Shown here: piece after piece, positions 33,018 through 38,449 of the stretch | Numbering within the stretch: position 1 is the stretch's first letter | How the letters are laid out: the number at the start of each line of letters is the position of its first letter | Translations under genes and position numbers: made by a program | Source: Anaerolineae bacterium | Lineage (GTDB): Bacteria > Chloroflexota > Anaerolineae > Anaerolineales > UBA4823 | Reading direction: 5' to 3' | Assembly (NCBI GenBank): GCA_003130835.1 | Contig: QEXX01000149.1 | Coordinates: 1 to 38,449, forward strand | Length of the DNA stretch: 38,449 nucleotides | Notes under the pieces: generated by a model | Database searches by the model: none | Told to the model about the DNA's origin: nothing | What the model saw: the letters and a program-made list of their open reading frames with translations, nothing else

Positions 33018-33723
33018 GGCTGCCTCCTTTGCCACCCAAATAGACCTCAACCACGCGGCGGTCTTCGGCAACTCCGCTGGAAGCCCCTAAGTACAGCACT
33101 TGTCCATCACTCAGAATCAACATCCGCTTGGTGAGACTGATGAGCACATCTAATAAGTGCTCAATAATGATAATGGTTATGCCCTTTTCTTGATTGATGC
33201 GCTGCACAATCTCCAAGAAGTTTTGGATTTCCACCATCGAAAGCCCTGCCATCGGTTCATCCAACATGAGCAGTTTGCAATCGGTCGCCAAGGCAGCGCC
33301 GAGCATGACCAGTTTGGTGGTGTAGAGGTCCAGATTGCGGGCTGGCCGATTTCGCACCTCTTGTAAGCCCAAAAGTTCGAGCACCTCGTCTGCGCTCTGC
33401 GGACGCCGGGCACCGAAAATGGCGCCAACACGCAGGTTATCGTAAACGCTCAGGGTATGGAAGGCAGTCGGAATTTGAAAGGTGCGCGCGATCCCTAAAC
33501 GACAGATTTGATCCGGTTTGGCATTGGTAATATCCTTGCCCTCGAAGAAAATTTTTCCCGAAGTTGGCGCGTAAATTCCACTGATCACATTGAACAGGGT
33601 CGATTTGCCCGCCCCATTCGGTCCGGCAATGCCGAAGATTTCTTTTTCTTCTACTTCAAAAGAAACATTGGAGAGGGCAACCAATTTTCCAAAACTTTTG
33701 GAGATGTCCTGCACAGCAAACAT
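33004..33723 (-). CDS. livG: HAAT-type ABC ATPase LivG
   Basis: 239 residues. Walker A GPNGAGKST and Walker B LLMLDEPMAGLS are intact, and IARTFQIPTAF is the LivG Q-loop region. The ABC signature is degenerate: the LSxGQ position reads LDLYTTKLVMLGAALA, so the composite ATP site formed with LivF would have one weak signature face. Some LivG relatives also have a poor signature. An AGGAGAG precedes the ATG. It follows livK after a 185-bp spacer that holds two hairpins. Confidence 0.92.
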   Translation of the reverse strand: MFAVQDISKSFGKLVALSNVSFEVEEKEIFGIAGPNGAGKSTLFNVISGIYAPTSGKIFFEGKDITNAKPDQICRLGIARTFQIPTAFHTLSVYDNLRVGAIFGARRPQSADEVLELLGLQEVRNRPARNLDLYTTKLVMLGAALATDCKLLMLDEPMAGLSMVEIQNFLEIVQRINQEKGITIIIIEHLLDVLISLTKRMLILSDGQVLYLGASSGVAEDRRVVEVYLGGKGGSHAHR

Positions 33724-33779
33724 AAACTCTCCTAAAGGCGACGTTGGATCTTTGTTTCCAAACTGGTGAAGGATTGAGG

Positions 33780-33791
33780 CAGAGATCTCTG
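33780..33791 (-). promoter_or_regulatory. 12-bp palindrome in the livK-livG spacer
   Basis: CAGAGATCTCTG is a perfect palindrome ~57 bp before the livG start and just after two hairpins. It could be a small hairpin or a protein site; alone it is weak evidence. Confidence 0.3.
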
Positions 33792-33796
33792 ATCTT

Positions 33797-33821
33797 GGCG
33801 GTGCCTTGCCAAAGCACCGCC
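33797..33821 (-). terminator. GC-rich hairpin 2 after livK
   Basis: GGCGGTGC (33797-33804) and GCACCGCC (33814-33821) form an 8-bp perfect stem around a 9-nt loop. No U-tract follows in the minus direction, so it is more likely an attenuator or stabiliser than a full stop. Confidence 0.5.
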
Positions 33822-33860
33822 GATGAGTCTGCGCCCCTACCCGCTCCCAAAGGCAGAAGA

Positions 33861-33897
33861 CTGTGCTCCCCTAACGTCATCGACGAGGGGAGCACAG
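33861..33897 (-). terminator. Strong hairpin directly after livK
   Basis: CTGTGCTCCCCT and AGGGGAGCACAG form a perfect 12-bp stem (33861-33872 with 33886-33897). Inside the loop CGTC and GACG (33875-33878, 33882-33885) add four pairs with a three-base loop. It lies 11 bp downstream of the livK stop. Hairpins between a binding-protein gene and the rest of an ABC operon often raise binding-protein mRNA over the others. Confidence 0.65.
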
Positions 33898-33908
33898 ACA
33901 AACCAGCT

Positions 33909-35147
33909 TTACTTAATCCAAGGCGGTAGTTGCGGTAGCGCTTTTTCATACCTGGTTGGACCAACGACAAGGTTTTGTCCATCCCAAATTTGATACCAAA
34001 GAGTAGGAATGAAGTCTGCACCATACTTAGATTGTTGATCAGTGGTGGTGAAGACATGCACACCAGCCAAACCTGAAAAGGTAGTGTTGCGAATGTTCTG
34101 GATGACTTTATCGTAACAATCCACACAACCAGCTTTCTCGACCGCTGTTACCCATATATCAAAACCATCACGGGTCACATAGGCGTAGATCGATTTGGGT
34201 TCTTCGTTGTACTTGGCAATCCAGCGTTGCTTGTAGTCCTCTACGCCTGCCCCAACCGGATTAATGCTGGCTGTCCATAGTAACCCCTCGGCTGCCTTGC
34301 CGGCTAATTCCAGAAATTCAGGAATTGAAGGGGTAAACTGCATGAAGACCAAAGCGTTGAGACCTTTTTCACCGAACTTCTCGGAGAACTGCACCATAAA
34401 ACGCGCCGCATCGGTTGGATCCAGGTTCCAAAAGGTCACATACGCCGGTTGAGCTTCATCAATCTTGGAGAGGATGGGGCCCCATTCAACCACCCCAAAT
34501 TGTGTAACCTCATCCACCACAATTTCGTATCCTTGACCTTTGACCAACTCGGCAAATTTATCAGCAGCCAGGATGTTATAGCTGTAATCTACCTTTATAA
34601 TCGCAATTTTCTTGTTGGGTTCTTGCCAGCCCATTTTTTGACCCATCAAGAACAAATTTGCCGCTGCATCGATCCCATAGGATACCTCACTAGGGCAGTA
34701 TTGGAAGACGTTTCCGTATTTCACCGGATCGGAAGCCACCACCTCGGTATCTAAGGTCATGGCATCGGCATGCAAGAAGGGCATATCATATTCACCAAAG
34801 ACACGCGCATCTACCCCTGAATCGGCGTAGCCAGTGATCACCACATCCACCTTCTCGCCGATCAAGCGTTCGCCGACAGCTTTGATCTTCTCCGCTTCTA
34901 AGGCGCCCACATCGCCGGTCACCAGCTTGAGTTTGCGCCCTAACAAACCGCCTTTTGCATTTTGCTCATCCACTGCCATTTGCAGAGCTTTGAGCATTTG
35001 CTCGCCATCACTAGCATAGGGACCGGTGAGCGGCAAAGGTGCGCCGACTTTGATCTCGGCTTGACCACCTCCGCAAGCCGCCAGAGTCATGCTTAAAATC
35101 AAAAAGGTCGCAAGGACAAGCCATAGGGGGGATTGTCGAGGGTTCAT
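33909..35147 (-). CDS. livK: Substrate-binding lipoprotein of a HAAT-type ABC transporter
   Basis: 412 residues from ATG 35147. A lipobox LAAC ends the signal peptide at Cys25. The mature part is a type I periplasmic-binding fold: IKVGAPLPLTGPYASDGEQMLKALQMAVDEQN, then GLLGRKLKLVTGD and a C-terminal YNEEPKSIYAYVTRDGFD. AGGAGAG is 6 nt before the chosen ATG. Ligands of this class include leucine, amides and aromatic compounds. Here the downstream genes suggest a polyamine, agmatine or arginine-like ligand, which I infer only from the operon. Confidence 0.92.
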   Translation of the reverse strand: MNPRQSPLWLVLATFLILSMTLAACGGGQAEIKVGAPLPLTGPYASDGEQMLKALQMAVDEQNAKGGLLGRKLKLVTGDVGALEAEKIKAVGERLIGEKVDVVITGYADSGVDARVFGEYDMPFLHADAMTLDTEVVASDPVKYGNVFQYCPSEVSYGIDAAANLFLMGQKMGWQEPNKKIAIIKVDYSYNILAADKFAELVKGQGYEIVVDEVTQFGVVEWGPILSKIDEAQPAYVTFWNLDPTDAARFMVQFSEKFGEKGLNALVFMQFTPSIPEFLELAGKAAEGLLWTASINPVGAGVEDYKQRWIAKYNEEPKSIYAYVTRDGFDIWVTAVEKAGCVDCYDKVIQNIRNTTFSGLAGVHVFTTTDQQSKYGADFIPTLWYQIWDGQNLVVGPTRYEKALPQLPPWIK

Positions 35148-35257
35148 TTTTCTCTCCTTTCCAGAAAGTCTCAAATCAAGACAGGGACAAAAGAAAATGA
35201 GCGGAAATTCTTAGCACATTGCCTTCGTTAAAGTAGCTCTCCTTTCTATTCGATGGT

Positions 35258-35746
35258 TCAATTTGGACGAACAAAATTTTCCGGTGGGGGTAGCCACTCA
35301 TCGATGTTGCGCAGGATGCGCGGCACTAAGGTATAACGGGTAACCGTAACGCCCGGCAGCGAGGGCAAAACATGCCGAATGAATTCACGCAATTCATCAT
35401 TATCCTTGAAGCGCGCCTCAATGGAGACCTCTTGCGTGCCTTGACCAAAGGCAACGTAGGTGACCATCGGCATTTCCATCAGCTTTTTCAGCACTTCTTC
35501 TTCGTGTTGGGGCGCTACTTCGAGGAAAATATCGGCTGCAGTGACGTAACCAAATGCGGAGGGTTCAAGGATCGCCGTCAGGCGCATGGCGCCGCTTTGG
35601 ATCAGGTGTTCAATGCGTTTGCGTACAGTTCGTTCGTTAGCACCAATTTGGCGGGCAATTTCGGAAGCACTGGCGCGCGCGTTTTTATGGAGATGGAGGA
35701 TAATTTGATAGTCGAGGGCGTCAAAAGAGTTATGACGGGCAGGCAT
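35258..35746 (-). CDS. Lrp/AsnC family transcriptional regulator
   Basis: 162 residues. The N-terminal helix-turn-helix is DALDYQIILHLHKNARASASEIARQIGANERTVRKRIEHLIQSG, and the C-terminal part is the RAM domain that binds amino acids (SAFGYVTAADIFLEVAP, VAFGQGTQEVSIEARFKDNDELREFI). It precedes livK by 110 bp on the same strand and has its own consensus promoter and a TTCCG/CGGAA repeat beside its start, so it probably regulates itself and the transporter/polyamine genes. The effector is unknown; an amino acid or polyamine precursor would fit. Confidence 0.9.
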   Translation of the reverse strand: MPARHNSFDALDYQIILHLHKNARASASEIARQIGANERTVRKRIEHLIQSGAMRLTAILEPSAFGYVTAADIFLEVAPQHEEEVLKKLMEMPMVTYVAFGQGTQEVSIEARFKDNDELREFIRHVLPSLPGVTVTRYTLVPRILRNIDEWLPPPENFVRPN

Positions 35747-35751
35747 TATTG

Positions 35752-35817
35752 TTCCGTTTCGGAATTATAATTTACCGAATTTGATAATATTATACCCAAA
35801 ATCGGAATGAGTGTCAA
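35752..35817 (-). promoter_or_regulatory. Consensus promoter and candidate operator of the Lrp-type gene
   Basis: Minus strand TTGACA (35812-35817) and TATAAT (35789-35794) are exactly 17 bp apart, a full sigma-70 consensus. Downstream of the start site, TTCCG-N3-CGGAA (35752-35764) is a perfect inverted repeat just before the ATG. A second ATTCCGA-like half lies between the two promoter boxes. Such sites suit an autoregulated Lrp/AsnC protein. Confidence 0.75.
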
Positions 35818-35895
35818 GAGTCGCGCGTTCTATTTTATGGCTGCAATCAATGTGGCGTTGGCTGGGTGGGAAAAATCGTCTGAAAGCGCGCAGGG

Positions 35896-35930
35896 AAACT
35901 GTAGGGCAAGTCTCTGACTTGCCCGCCCCG
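35896..35930 (+). repeat. 35-bp direct repeat, copy 1 (REP-like palindrome)
   Basis: This copy contains GGCAAGTC-TCT-GACTTGCC, an 8-bp stem with 3-nt loop. A second copy with 32 of 35 bases identical and in the same orientation lies at 36751-36785. The two flank the first MNT/HepT module. Confidence 0.85.
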
Positions 35931-35958
35931 TGCCCGCTGCCCGCAAATCAGCGAGCCG

Positions 35959-36033
35959 TCAACCATCTAATCGCTCCAACTCGATCACCGGCCGCACCGC
36001 CATTTCGCTCACCCCCTGCAAGCGCCCCACAGC
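35959..36033 (-). pseudogene. Remnant of a nucleotidyltransferase (MNT) gene
   Basis: On the minus strand this stretch reads AVGRLQGVSEMAVRPVIELE and ends at a TGA at 35961-35959. The first part matches the AVGRLQGLSAEF segment of the MNT protein encoded at 37271-37642, in protein and in DNA (about 20 of 26 bases over the best part). No N-terminal half, with its GSx10DxD motif, is upstream. Only about 25 codons remain, so this is a suggestive but short match. Confidence 0.4.
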
Positions 36034-36040
36034 GGTAAGG

Positions 36041-36046
36041 TATAAT
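36041..36046 (+). promoter_or_regulatory. TATAAT -10 box giving a near-leaderless MNT transcript
   Basis: TATAAT ends 6 bp before the ATG at 36053, so transcription would start at or next to the start codon. There is no Shine-Dalgarno sequence and no clear -35. Leaderless translation would fit. Confidence 0.45.
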
Positions 36047-36052
36047 ACAGTC

Positions 36053-36358
36053 ATGAACGCCCCCGTTCCCTCCCTGGATGTTTTGCGCGCCCAATTGCGC
36101 GCCCTCTTGCCCGAATTGCGCCAGCGCTACGGCGTCGAAACGCTCCAAATCTTCGGGTCCTACCTGCGCGGCGAAGCCACTCCTGCCAGCGACCTGGACC
36201 TGCTGGTCATCTTCAGTCAGCCCCCCTCGCTCTTCCAATTCATTGCCCTCGAAAACTACCTCAGCGAAACCCTGGGTGTCAAAGTGGACCTGGTCATGAA
36301 GGACGCCCTCAAGCCGCGCATCGGGGAACACATCTTACGGGAAGCCCAGCCCCTATGA
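36053..36358 (+). CDS. mntA: MntA-like minimal nucleotidyltransferase antitoxin
   Basis: 101 residues. GSYLRGEATPASDLD is the G-S-x10-D-x-D motif of MNT proteins, followed by a third acidic position in VKVDLV. MntA antitoxins AMPylate the HepT toxin at the Tyr of its RX4HXY motif and silence it. The stop overlaps the hepT start (ATGA), the usual arrangement. ATG 36053 is preferred over the longer frame because the fold begins just after it and a TATAAT is immediately upstream. Its partner toxin gene carries a stop codon, so the module may no longer be active. Confidence 0.88.
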   Translation: MNAPVPSLDVLRAQLRALLPELRQRYGVETLQIFGSYLRGEATPASDLDLLVIFSQPPSLFQFIALENYLSETLGVKVDLVMKDALKPRIGEHILREAQPL

Positions 36359-36705
36359 AGCAGGAATTTCTCGATTACGTTCAGGATATGCTCGAAAGCG
36401 CCCAAAAAGGTCAAGCCTTCGCGCAGGGGATGAGCGAAACCGACTTCCAGAATGACGAGAAAACCCAGTATGCTATCGTGCGCGCCCTGGACATATTGTA
36501 AGAAGCCGCCAAAAAAGTGCCGCAGGACATCCGCCGCGCCTATCCTGAAATCCCCTGGCGCGAAATCGGCGGAACGCGCGACAAATTGATTCACCACTAC
36601 ACGGGCGTCAACCTGGCGGTCATCTGGCGCACGCTGCAAACCGATCTGCCCCCGCTCATCCAGCAACTACAACGACTGCTACGCGATTTTGGCGTCGAAG
36701 CCTGA
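36355..36705 (+). pseudogene. hepT: HepT-like RNase toxin gene with in-frame stop at codon 49
   Basis: Reading from ATG 36355 gives MKQEFLDYVQDMLESAQK through YAIVRALDIL, then TAA (36499-36501), then EAAKKVPQDIRRAYPEIPWREI and RDKLIHHYTG to a stop at 36703-36705. In relatives the stop position is a Gly (ILGEAAKK), so this looks like a nonsense mutation rather than two genes. The R-x4-H-x-Y motif (RDKLIHHY) after the stop is intact. A restart at GTG 36517 would yield only the C-terminal half. The antitoxin gene upstream is intact. Confidence 0.85.
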
Positions 36706-36750
36706 GCATTTTGGCAAAAATTTGGGATGGTCAAGCCGCAACAAACAGGC

Positions 36751-36785
36751 AAACCGTAAGACAAGTCTCTGACTTGCCCGCCCCG
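36751..36785 (+). repeat. 35-bp direct repeat, copy 2
   Basis: This copy matches 35896-35930 at 32 of 35 positions; its stem is shortened to CAAGTC-TCT-GACTTG. It lies between the broken hepT gene and the opposite-strand HepT-like gene. Confidence 0.85.
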
Positions 36786-36794
36786 CTCATACAC

Positions 36795-37274
36795 TCAACG
36801 TTCTTCTTCCAGCGCCTCCAGAAACGCAATGAAGGCGAACAGGTCCTTGCGCAGGCGTTCCAGACAGGCGGGCAGGTCCGCCAGCAGTTCATCCAGCCGC
36901 ACGGCGCGCAAGTTGAAAGCGTACACGTTCCGCACCACATGCCGCAAGCCGCGAAAGGCGTCCAGTAGCTCTCGCGTCTCCTCGCGCAAGACGGGCGGAC
37001 GCACTCCTTTCACCTCGGCGCTCATCTGCGTCAGCAAATCCAGATGCCAGCGGTCCCCCTGCGGCAGGGATTCGTCCATCGTGCGGGCAATGTCCTCGAA
37101 CAAGCGCTCCGCTGCCGTGTAGAAAGCATGCAAATTGAGCGCCACGCCGTCCCAAAAACCATCCTCCCCGCTGGTACGGGCTTTCTCCCCCAGCCACAAG
37201 GCTCGCTCGGCGCTGCGCTGTACGTCCTCCCAGCCGCGCCGCAGCCGTCCTGCCAGTGCCCGCAGCGCGCTCAT
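36795..37274 (-). CDS. HepT-like ribonuclease toxin (second module)
   Basis: 159 residues, all helical. ALNLHAFYTAAERLFEDIARTMDESLPQGDRWHLDLLTQM and LLDAFRGLRHVVRNVYAFNL match the long HepT-like family; the R/H-rich segment RGLRHVVRNVY is the likely active-site helix. It starts within the ATGA stop of the nucleotidyltransferase gene upstream, as in MNT-HepT pairs. It is a different HepT subtype from the plus-strand copy and appears intact. Toxin activity is inferred from family. Confidence 0.8.
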   Translation of the reverse strand: MSALRALAGRLRRGWEDVQRSAERALWLGEKARTSGEDGFWDGVALNLHAFYTAAERLFEDIARTMDESLPQGDRWHLDLLTQMSAEVKGVRPPVLREETRELLDAFRGLRHVVRNVYAFNLRAVRLDELLADLPACLERLRKDLFAFIAFLEALEEER

Positions 37275-37642
37275 AGGTCTCTCCCCTCCTGCAAAATGAC
37301 CGCCTGAAACGGCGGCGAAGCCTGCTCAAAGGCGACCAGGTCAATCGAGAACTCAGCGCTCAGCCCCTGCAGCCGTCCGACCGCGGCAAAGTAGCGCTTG
37401 CCGCTCAGCCCCCAGACAGCCAGGTCAATATCAGAAAAACGGTCGAAGCGCGCCGGCTCCAGCAGTGAACCGAAGACGCGCACCTTCTCCGCTCCGAACT
37501 GCTCGCGCAAGATCTGGGCCGCCTGCTGCGCCGTCTGCCAGGCGCGCTGCCGACGTTCCGCCTGCGCCGCCGAAACCGCGCTGCGACGCAGGCGCCATGT
37601 CTGGCGGTACTCACGAAGGACTTCTGGCGAAAGGACACTCAT
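37271..37642 (-). CDS. MNT-type nucleotidyltransferase (second module antitoxin)
   Basis: 123 residues. VRVFGSLLEPARFDRFSDIDLAVWG contains the Gly-Ser...Asp-x-Asp motif (spacing 11 rather than 10), and FSIDLVAFEQA supplies the third acidic strand. The first ~45 residues form a charged helix (RRSAVSAAQAERRQRAWQ), longer than in MntA. Its end overlaps the HepT-like start by 4 bp (ATGA). A partner antitoxin that modifies the toxin is the expected role. A minus-strand TAAAAT at 37663-37668 may be its -10 box. Confidence 0.83.
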   Translation of the reverse strand: MSVLSPEVLREYRQTWRLRRSAVSAAQAERRQRAWQTAQQAAQILREQFGAEKVRVFGSLLEPARFDRFSDIDLAVWGLSGKRYFAAVGRLQGLSAEFSIDLVAFEQASPPFQAVILQEGRDL

Positions 37643-37709
37643 CCTGCCTCACTTTCCCTTGTATTTTACCGTATAATCTTTACAAAGTTTTCGCTGTTTG
37701 GAGACTGCC

Positions 37710-38233
37710 GTGCGCCGCTTCATCCTGTTCTCGCTTGCTTTGCTGTTGGCTCTTGTCGCTTGCGGACAACCGACTGCCACACTCCCCCTCACCCCCACGC
37801 TGACCGTCGCGCCACCCGTCACCCCCACGGTCACCCTTCCACCGTCCACGGTCACTCCGTCCCCCACCCCCGAACCCATCACCCTGCAAAAAACCTTCGG
37901 CTTGACTGGCGATGCCCTCAAAGCCTTCTCTGGCGCGGAAAAACTCATCGCCTGCGCCGAAAAGCAACTATCTTGTCACTGCCCGCGTCCGCAACCAAGA
38001 AACTGGTGAACTGAAAGAAATCCAACTCACCCTCGAACCCGCCTCCTTCAACACCCACCCCGAAATCACCACTCCCCTTGGGCTGTACACCGTCCAGGTA
38101 CACTCCCCTCTCCCCCCGGGAGAGGGGCCGGGGGTGAGGGTCACCCTCCTCTGACTCCCTGAAACTCACGAATTCCGCCTCGCCTACGACCTCCAGCCGC
38201 TTTACGACGGCGTCAACCAACCTCACCTTCAAC
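37710..38233 (+). pseudogene. Lipoprotein gene, frameshifted and split by a REP-like insertion
   Basis: From GTG 37710, with GGAG 6 nt upstream, the start VRRFILFSLALLLALVACGQP is a lipoprotein signal (lipobox LVAC, Cys18), followed by a Pro/Thr-rich linker. The frame reads EKLIACAEK and then goes out of family; one base skipped in AAAA (37960-37963) leads to SNYLVTARVRNQETGELKE and TTPLGLYTVQV. A palindromic insertion follows and encodes a stop (38152-38154). Beyond it, PETHEFRLAYDLQPLYDGV continues in the same frame, ending near 38233 at the likely insertion-sequence boundary. The function of the ancestor is unknown. Confidence 0.75.
38102..38159 (+). repeat. REP-like palindromic insertion in the lipoprotein pseudogene
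   Basis: CCCCTCTCCC (38105-38114) and GGGAGAGGGG (38118-38127) form a 10-bp stem with a CCC loop; GAGGGT-C-ACCCTC follows. It reads as SPLPPGEGPGVRV, a peptide often created by such palindromes inside coding sequence. ACTCCC stands on both sides (38102-38107 and 38154-38159) and could be a target duplication, although removing the 52-bp unit would not keep the frame. Confidence 0.7.
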
Positions 38234-38449
38234 TAGGGCTTTTTAAAGTTTTAATATTTGGCTGTCCAACAGAGCAAAAGCCAATGCAGGCTGGGCAGAA
38301 ATTGCGCGCTGGGCGTCGGGGATGTAAGGATAGGGATACTGACGCAATAGCGTAATGGCTGCGTTGCGGATGCTGCTCAACCCCAAGCCAATCTTGCGAC
38401 CATGTAAGCGATCTTCGTCGTAGGTTACATCGCGCACACGAAACAGAGC
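38233..38449 (-). mobile_element. Right end of an insertion sequence (partial)
   Basis: The element seems to begin near 38234 with TAGGGCTTTTTAAA, 9 bp from the transposase stop, and continues past the window. It abuts the last codons of the lipoprotein pseudogene. The other terminal repeat and the target duplication cannot be seen, so the edge is approximate. Confidence 0.5.
38243..38449 (-). CDS. Insertion-sequence transposase, C-terminal end (ISAs1-like), partial
   Basis: The open frame runs from the window edge to a stop at 38243: ALFRVRDVTYDEDRLHGRKIG, then SSIRNAAITLLRQYPYPYIPDAQRAI and ALAFALLDS. RDVTYDED matches the conserved C-terminal region (RDVTFGED) of ISAs1/IS4-type DDE transposases, whose Glu may be the third catalytic residue; LRN...LLR and ALLD are also usual there. 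The N-terminal part lies outside the window. The sequence TAGGGCTTTTTAAA at about 38234-38247 resembles a terminal inverted repeat of this group, marking the likely edge of the element. Confidence 0.6.
   Translation of the reverse strand, partial: ALFRVRDVTYDEDRLHGRKIGLGLSSIRNAAITLLRQYPYPYIPDAQRAISAQPALAFALLDSQILKL

Noticed and set aside
33656-34126. 156-codon minus-strand frame spanning the livK-livG spacer
   Set aside because: It overlaps the livK 3' end, the spacer hairpins and the livG start in another frame; no family features.
36517-36705. Independent small gene starting at GTG inside hepT
   Set aside because: It has no ribosome binding site and is the exact C-terminal half of HepT; a nonsense mutation is simpler, though a restart product cannot be ruled out.

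Overview
The window looks like a stretch of chromosome from an anaerobic or facultative bacterium, most probably a member of the Chloroflexota (Anaerolineae-like). The assignment is an inference from gene content: an archaeal-type PEP carboxylase, glycyl-radical chemistry, an ORP-like MinD/NifX cluster, a GT4-GT4-GH130 operon, a YwiC-like protein and abundant MNT/HepT modules. No rRNA, tRNA or CRISPR array was seen.

Layout. 1-407: the 5' part of a coiled-coil protein gene with 63-bp tandem repeats (minus strand, cut by the window edge). 549-4662: a class III-type sirtuin, a membrane-anchored beta-propeller protein, and a GT39-like membrane glycosyltransferase converging on it. 4961-9795: a tightly coupled glycan operon (bifunctional-looking GT4 protein, second GT4, GH130). 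10049-10885: a YwiC-like membrane protein. 10948-14236: a HypD-like glycyl radical enzyme and its radical-SAM activase. 14246-16536: a type II restriction-modification pair whose N4-cytosine-type methyltransferase carries an N-terminal HEAT-repeat domain; it lies directly upstream of, and in line with, the activase.

16661-22082: a plus-strand cluster with a consensus promoter overlapped by a perfect inverted repeat, then a PadR regulator, a ferredoxin, a DUF5320 protein, a frameshifted Gly-rich zinc-ribbon gene, two NifX-like proteins, two MinD-type ATPases with ferredoxin inserts, a MIP18/DUF59-like protein and a radical SAM protein. Its make-up recalls the Desulfovibrio orange-protein (ORP) loci. 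22018-26828: an alpha/beta hydrolase, a universal stress protein, a secreted YCF48-repeat plus DUF1906 protein and archaeal-type PEP carboxylase.

27083-35817: a long minus-strand array that reads as a polyamine/agmatine uptake and breakdown unit: an Lrp/AsnC regulator behind a consensus TTGACA-17-TATAAT promoter, a five-gene HAAT-type (Liv) ABC transporter, a histone-deacetylase-fold acetylpolyamine amidohydrolase, putrescine carbamoyltransferase and agmatine deiminase. Together they would import a polyamine-like compound, remove acetyl groups and convert agmatine to putrescine plus carbamoyl phosphate.

35811-38449: a GC-richer, decaying accessory island. It holds two MNT/HepT toxin-antitoxin modules (the first with a stop codon inside hepT and flanked by 35-bp direct repeats), a remnant of a further nucleotidyltransferase gene, a lipoprotein pseudogene broken by a frameshift and a REP-like palindrome, and the 3' end of an insertion-sequence transposase at the window edge.
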